From contig KN880901.1 of the NCBI GenBank assembly GCA_000934385.1, forward strand, positions 1-11,626: a stretch of DNA of 11,626 nt. The letters run 5' to 3'. This DNA is from Cylindrobasidium torrendii FP15055 ss-10 (lineage: Eukaryota; Basidiomycota; Agaricomycetes; Agaricales; Physalacriaceae). How positions within the stretch are numbered: position 1 is the stretch's first letter; each line of letters opens with the position of its first letter. Shown here one piece after another: positions 7,690 through 11,626 of the stretch. Both the position numbers and the translations under genes were made by a program. The notes under the pieces are model-generated. The model was not told the origin of the DNA. It made no database searches and saw only the letters and a list, made by a program, of their open reading frames with translations.

Positions 7690-7911
7690 ATGAGAATCTG
7701 GAGTACAACTCTGGACAGTGACTTGGGACTCACAGAAGCATGTACCGGCGGCAACATCAACATTGGATTTGGTCTTAGGTGCGCACTGCGTGTGACATGG
7801 AGGAGAGAGGCAGAAGACAGACTGATTGCGATCATGCCGAGAATGATCGCATTCCAAGTGGCAAGAAGTTCAAACACGGTGTTCCCTTGTAATATGGTTG
7901 TAATGGGATGA
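7690..7911 (+). pseudogene. Unit D, second open block
   Basis: ATG at 7690, seven bases after the stop of the previous block, opens 73 codons: EACTGGNINIGFGLRCALRV, an Arg/Glu stretch, then IMPRMIAFQVAR and a hydrophobic end. IAFQVAR aligns with FEAFAVW of unit C. The short gap between the blocks (CTAGACTAAC) could be an acceptor region or the result of a stop mutation. The copy has no recognisable 3' half. Confidence 0.3.
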
Positions 7912-7990
7912 ATAGACAAGTTGAATTCAAAGTTCAAGTCTATACTAAGTGCTCTAGTATCCAAATGTCAAGTGTAAGCTTGTACTTACT

Positions 7991-8663
7991 AACTCGAGCT
8001 AAAAGCTGCTAGTCTGAGCTATGCTGAACTTAAGATACACACTAGGAACTGGTTATTGTCAAGTCTAAGAATGACAAGGCTAATATACAAAGTAGATTAG
8101 CTCTAGCATGTGTTGTAGAGGTGTGTAAAGCAGTGCTAAGTCAGAGTAAATTTCGAGTTCCAAATTGTAATTACAAATACATATGGCGCTGGTACAGTAT
8201 AAAGAGTGGCAAGGATTGTAATATATAATATAGTGAAACAAGGGGATGAGCTTTAAGAACGGGAAAAGGAAGGGAATGATAATTCCCAGCAGCACCTCCC
8301 GAGTCTTATATACACTGAACCCGCCCGGGCCCCGGTCTTGATGTGTCAGGTTACATGAAACATTTCTGATCAAATTATTAGGCAATACTACCCGTACATG
8401 CGAAATGAAAGATGGAAGAATACAGAAGGGATGAGGAGGAGAAGGTATCTGTTGTCTACTCTAAGCAAGAGTAGTGGTACCACAGCTGATGTAAGTAATG
8501 TATAATCATTGTTTGGCACATACGAAAGCATGTAAAAGGGATTCTACAACATATTACAGATGGGAACAAGGCTTTGACACCAGAACACTTTAATAGCCCA
8601 TTTGAACGGCATTACATCTATTACTTTGCACTCCAAGTATGCAAGTCCATCAAAAACGTCTGT
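7991..8663. other. AT-rich stretch without supported genes
   Basis: I see no supported gene here. A 101-codon minus-strand frame (8385-8080) is rich in Leu, Ile, Tyr and Phe, as expected from AT-rich DNA by chance. A CGCCCGGGCCCCGG patch at 8322 is an isolated GC island. GTCAAG and CAAGT words recur between 7916 and 8060 without a fixed period. Confidence 0.5.
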
Positions 8664-8713
8664 AGAGGGATGCTCGAGAGCTCAATTTACCTCCCCAAGC
8701 CCTGCATCCCTCT
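8664..8713. repeat. Inverted repeat, 10-bp arms
   Basis: AGAGGGATGC (8664-8673) pairs perfectly with GCATCCCTCT (8704-8713) across 30 bases. It lies just left of the 170-bp tandem repeat. A further 9-bp pair, CAATTTGGC (8745) and GCCAAATTG (8791), spans the start of that repeat. Confidence 0.5.
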
Positions 8714-8754
8714 CTGAGAGCGCGCGCCACAATCCGCCAGAGCCCAATTTGGCT

Positions 8755-9118
8755 GCTTACGTAATCACGATCTGGACACGATTTTGGCCGCCAAATTGCC
8801 CCAAAAATTTGCCTCCCCGGCGAGGGGAGAGTAGCGCCTGTAGGAGGCTGACGTATGTCCCGCTTTGCGGGAGATTGAGTAGCTCAGAGGTGTATGTCAG
8901 GTTGTTTGCATTGTCTGCCGCGTCGCTTACGTAATCACGATCTGCATATACTTTCGAGCTTGAAAGCGCGCTGAAAAATTGCCTGCCCGGCAAGGGGAGA
9001 ATAGCGCCTGTAGGACGCCGTTGTATGTCCCACTCTGTGGGAGTTTGAGTAGCACAAAGGTGTGTGCTAGCGCATTTGCATTGTCTGACACGTTGCTTAC
9101 GTAATCAAGATCTAGACC
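8755..9118. repeat. Tandem repeat, period 170 bp, 2 full and 1 partial copy
   Basis: Copy 1 is 8755-8924, copy 2 is 8925-9094, and a third copy breaks down after about 9118. GCTTACGTAATCA begins at 8755, 8925 and 9095, exactly 170 bp apart. Inside, TAGCGCCTGTAGGA, TATGTCCC, TTTGCATTGTCTG and GGGGAGA are shared. Overall identity is roughly 70 percent by eye. The unit is not a multiple of three, so the similar minus-strand frames of the two copies (both containing LPQSGTY) cannot be one repetitive protein. The region is taken as non-coding. Confidence 0.75.
8757..8764. promoter_or_regulatory. TTACGTAA palindrome, repeated at 8927 and 9097
   Basis: The 8-bp palindrome TTACGTAA starts each of the three repeat copies. 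It is the known core site of fungal Yap-type bZIP factors. A lone further copy lies at 4510-4517 in unit B. Binding here is inference. Confidence 0.35.
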
Positions 9119-9151
9119 CGCTTTACAACGGCTGACGTGGCTAGATTTGAA

Positions 9152-9185
9152 CGGAAATGAATACATGATCGGAACTTCATTTCCG
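9152..9185. repeat. Inverted repeat, 10-bp arms
   Basis: CGGAAATGAA (9152-9161) pairs perfectly with TTCATTTCCG (9176-9185) around 14 bases. It follows the collapsed third copy of the 170-bp repeat and may mark the right edge of an old element whose left edge is the inverted repeat at 8664-8713. Confidence 0.5.
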
Positions 9186-10270
9186 CTTTGACCAGTACCA
9201 CCACGTCGACGGTCGTGACATTGTCTTCCTCTTACGCCCCTCCATTTGACTCACCATTCTCTTTGTCCTTAACTCGGCAGCCTTTTGTTGGACAACCTTC
9301 CTCTCTTTTCTTTGGGATTCTGGCAAGTTGGAGACATCTGGAGCACTGCAGGGTCAAGCACATTGGCTAGATAATATGTGCGTGTCATAGCAATGCTTTC
9401 TGACAACTTATAACATGTCTAAGTTACTGCGCACGCCCAAGAAGTCAACTGATGTTGATCAACTTCTAGTGTTCTCAAGACTTGCCAAACTTTGGGCACA
9501 CTCAAGGCTTATGGCGCATTATGAGTGCATTCTCTTTCTCTATGTATCAGTCATGTACTTCAGCTCGTCCATCCACCCATGTAGCCGTCTGCCACAGCTC
9601 TATTCAGTCACATTATTGCATTTCTTCACATATCCACCGCTTCTGCATCTGAACTATATTCTATATCCTGGGTGCATACCTACTTGCCACTACATTCAAC
9701 TGGCTGACCAGTTACATTATTCCCTAGCCTTGAAAATTCGCATTCTGGACTGTATTATCTCTGTATCCTCACATTGTATTTTCTGCTATCTTTCCTACCT
9801 ACTCGTGTACTCAAAATAAAACACTGCCTTTCTCTTCTACACAATGGAATGTTGACCTGGAGCTTTGATGTGTGTTTGAATCCGCTGTCTTACCTTCTTC
9901 CAGACTCGGAGAATCGCAATGCCATGCCAAAACACGGAAATGAACTGCAGAGATGATCGGAGAATGTCATTTTTGCAGAAAGACTGTAAAACTAGAACGG
10001 AGAGAGCTAGAGATACAGGAGTTGGACACACTGAACCAGACGACTTGTAGGTATAGATGTTGTCCAGAAAAATCTGTACGTAATTTTGGGTATATACGTG
10101 GCAGGTGTCATGCCAAAAGGTAAGCAAGTCATCCCGGAGAGTAAGCATGGCGTAAGCAGCGGCATAATTCGGCCATTTAGAAACTTCTTTGGGTAACGAA
10201 ACAAAGTTATGGTGTAAATCTTTAGCTGAAACAAGTCATTTGCGGCACAGAAGCTTCATTTAGGGCATAT
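9186..10270. other. AT-rich region, no supported gene
   Basis: The plus strand holds a 134-codon frame (9415-9819) rich in Leu, Tyr, His and Ser, ending near AATAAA (9814). It has no recognisable motif and may be a non-coding transcript or chance. A 103-codon minus-strand frame lies at 10148-9837. A pyrimidine-rich TTACCTTCTTCCAG at 9891-9904 looks like an acceptor, but no matching donor was placed. Confidence 0.4.
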
Positions 10271-10555
10271 TTACGACCAAAAGCGGGAAAAGGTGGGCAA
10301 AAACGGGCTGCCAAGGCCGTCAAAGGGTGTCAAAGTTGTGGTACTTCTGAAAATTTTCAACTTTTTATTTTTAAATTTGACCTCTCCGGACCAGCTTCGG
10401 TCAACCATAGCCAGACACCGACCTTCTCCCCCATCACGGCTCTCTACTTTCTTTTTCAATTTATTCACTTCCTCTCTCAGAATCGAACTCGCAACTTTGG
10501 CTGCCAAGCACCGAAGCTCCTCGTATTCCCCTTGAGAATCCCACCCCGCAGTCAC
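10271..10555 (-). CDS. Short frame with a coiled-coil-like stretch
   Basis: ATG at 10555 opens 94 codons. Residues 9-37 (GEYEELRCLAAKVASSIL and on to LKKKVES) are rich in Glu, Lys, Leu and Ala with heptad-like spacing and could be a short coiled coil. A basic stretch (KFKNKKLKIFR) and a Phe/Pro/Ser end follow. No neighbour supports a role, and the AT-rich middle on the minus strand is simply Lys codons. The frame could be a piece of a repeat element or a real small gene; no function is assigned. Confidence 0.25.
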   Translation of the reverse strand: MTAGWDSQGEYEELRCLAAKVASSILREEVNKLKKKVESRDGGEGRCLAMVDRSWSGEVKFKNKKLKIFRSTTTLTPFDGLGSPFLPTFSRFWS

Positions 10556-10626
10556 TGCTGGCCGTAAGGTAGTTTCAGAGTAATGTGGGCTTCAAATAGT
10601 ACGAGTTCCGAGTCTTATTTAACAAG

Positions 10627-10633
10627 TATATAA
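10627..10633 (+). promoter_or_regulatory. TATA-like box before the right-edge gene
   Basis: TATATAA lies at the change from AT-rich to GC-rich DNA, about 100 bp before a very C-rich leader (10730-10870, CCTCC, CCCACC and CCGTCC words) on the plus strand. Position and composition fit a fungal core promoter for the gene that follows. Confidence 0.35.
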
Positions 10634-10851
10634 CAAACTGGACTTGCGCTTGAAGGGACTTGTTGCGCGAAGTCGTTTTGATCGCATTGATCGATCACTT
10701 GGGTTTTTGCCTGCGACGACGACAAACACCTCCTCCCACCCCAACGCGTCGCCTCCTCCGTCCGTCCGACCCACGCACACCATCCTCGCATCGCACACGG
10801 AAGATCCTCACCCGCCCCACCCGCCCCACCGTCTCCCACCGTCTTCAAGAC

Positions 10852-11626
10852 ATGCCCACCGACCACACACCTCCCCGCGGACCGCGCGCACTCCCAATCC
10901 GACAGTCCGCCCTCGGCGCCTCCCACCGCTCCCACGCGTCCACGCATTTCGCGCGGATGGACACGGTCAGATGATCCAGCGTCGATGTGATAGCGGAATA
11001 CACAACACGAGGCTCGGGCGCTTCACTTTCCCTTCACCTCTTACCTCCAAGTCCAAGTTCACTGAGTCGCAGCAGAATGGGCCTCTACTCAAACTCGGCC
11101 TTGGAGGATATCGGATACGATCCCACACCGAGCTACGAGGATAGCCTTGTCAGTCGAAGGTGCGCGACAATGGGCGCATACCTGAAGCAAGGTGCTCACT
11201 GGCCACACAGCAACTCGACTGCGACGGGCTCCTCATACTTTGGCAATTCACGGAGTCCCTCACTTGATGACCTTCGAACGCAACGGAGGTATATTTTCTT
11301 CGTTTCGGTCCGCGTCCTCTCAATGACCATCCAGTAGTTTTACCAACTCCCATCGCTCAACTTTATCCCAGACACGAGCTCTCCCCACACCACTACCTGG
11401 CACACCCTCTAAGAATGACAGATACGAATATGCATACAGCTTGCTAGCCGGACAAGCCTCTATCCAGTTCATCATATCGTGAGCGCCCTTTTGCCGTCCA
11501 AAGGGACATTCCAGAGTAGTACTCACCTCACACCCTCGGTGCCACAGCGTCGGCCCAGCAACGAGCGGCACACCCTCGCCTGGCAAATACACGATAACAC
11601 TCTCCTTGAAATCCAATACCGCAACG
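10852..11626 (+). CDS. 5' part of a multi-exon gene, paralogue of the left-edge gene
   Basis: A first exon may begin at ATG 10852 (CAAGACATGCCC; MPTDHTPPRGPRALPIRQ, a Ser/His/Arg/Pro-rich start), but its join to the rest is unresolved; alternatively translation starts at ATG 11077. Better supported exons are 11077-11288, 11335-11478 and 11559 to the window end. The introns are 11289-11334 (46 nt, GTATAT..TGAC..CCAG) and 11479-11558 (80 nt, GTGAGC..CTCAC..CCCAG). The protein is Ser/Thr/Pro-rich (MGLYSNSALEDIGYDPTPSY, then GNSRSPSLDDLRTQ), then KNDRYEYAYSLLAGQASIQ with FII before the second intron, then WQIHDNTLLEIQY. The FII block, the intron position with its phase, and a following W...[DE]NT match the left-edge gene. 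A 98-codon minus-strand frame (11616-11320) overlaps and is the main alternative. Confidence 0.4.

Larger units (their letters stand above)
7438..7990 (+). repeat. Unit D, 5' fragment of the tandem repeat
   Basis: Starting at GACACGCATCAAAAG (7447, compare GACGCACCAATACTAAAAG in unit A) the sequence again follows the order of the other units. CAGTGGAAAGC (7570) aligns with AACTGGAACG in C. GCATTCCAAGTGGCAAGAAG (7850) aligns with the GCATTCGCAGTTTGGATCAA anchor. The distance between these points is about 390 nt, against 325-339 in A and C. No further anchors are seen after about 7990, so the fourth unit is truncated or has diverged beyond recognition. Confidence 0.35.

Noticed and set aside
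2030..7990. LTR retrotransposon or DNA transposon explanation for the long units
   Set aside because: No reverse transcriptase, integrase or transposase motif, no terminal repeats and no target-site duplication could be seen. It is not excluded for a very decayed element.
8880..8895. TAGCTCAGAGG resembling a tRNA A box, suggesting a SINE-like repeat
   Set aside because: No B box at a suitable distance, and the second copy has a poorer match (TAGCACAAAGG).
8602..8934. 110-codon plus-strand frame
   Set aside because: It runs into the tandem repeat and ends within it; composition is that of the repeat and no motif is seen.
8757..9166. Two similar minus-strand frames (78 and 79 codons, both with LPQSGTY) as a tandem gene pair
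   Set aside because: The similarity is that of the 170-bp DNA repeat itself. The period breaks the frame from copy to copy and no start signal is shared.
10470..10530. Minus-strand GAGTTCGATTC resembling a tRNA B box
   Set aside because: The upstream 60 bases do not form D and anticodon arms; it is probably chance inside a candidate reading frame.
1..11626. CRISPR array, bacterial operon, rRNA genes
   Set aside because: No short regularly spaced direct repeats, no ribosome-binding-site organisation and no rRNA sequence words were found.

Overview
The window looks like nuclear DNA of a fungus, most likely a basidiomycete. No bacterial-style operon, rRNA or convincing tRNA is visible. Plausible reading frames only appear after removing 40-95 nt introns with GT..AG ends and CTNAY/TGAC-like branch sites. 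C/T-rich leaders precede candidate start codons. All gene models were spliced by eye, and no protein could be assigned to a named family with confidence.

Left part (1-1900). A plus-strand gene enters from the left edge and ends at 268 after one clear intron. A compact three-exon minus-strand gene (907 down to 360) converges on it. Further right is a promoter-like stretch with two TGACGT boxes and a pyrimidine-rich leader. It leads into a 44-codon frame that reads like a mitochondrial presequence and then stops, so it is probably a truncated 5' gene fragment. A GC-rich block (about 1400-1720) with long frames on both strands follows.

Middle part (about 2030-7990). This is the most unusual region. 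Three full and one partial copy of a 1.6-2.0 kb unit lie head to tail. They are strongly diverged and share anchor words, hairpins and short amino-acid patterns on the plus strand. Copies A and B carry stops and shifts. Copy C still allows a three-exon, 169-aa model, and D keeps two open 5' blocks. The likeliest explanation is an old tandem gene family in decay or fast divergence, with no recognised function.

Right-middle (7990-10560). This part is AT-rich and gene-poor. It holds a 170-bp tandem repeat whose units each begin with the palindrome TTACGTAA and contain a hairpin with compensatory changes. Inverted repeats flank it, and a possible coiled-coil frame lies on the minus strand.

Right edge (10560-11626). 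A TATA-like box and a very C-rich leader precede a plus-strand, Ser/Pro-rich, multi-exon gene that runs off the end. Its second visible exon ends in a block that resembles the exon at the extreme left of the window, with an intron at the same place and in the same phase. The window therefore seems to be bracketed by two members of one gene family, with the decayed repeat array between them.
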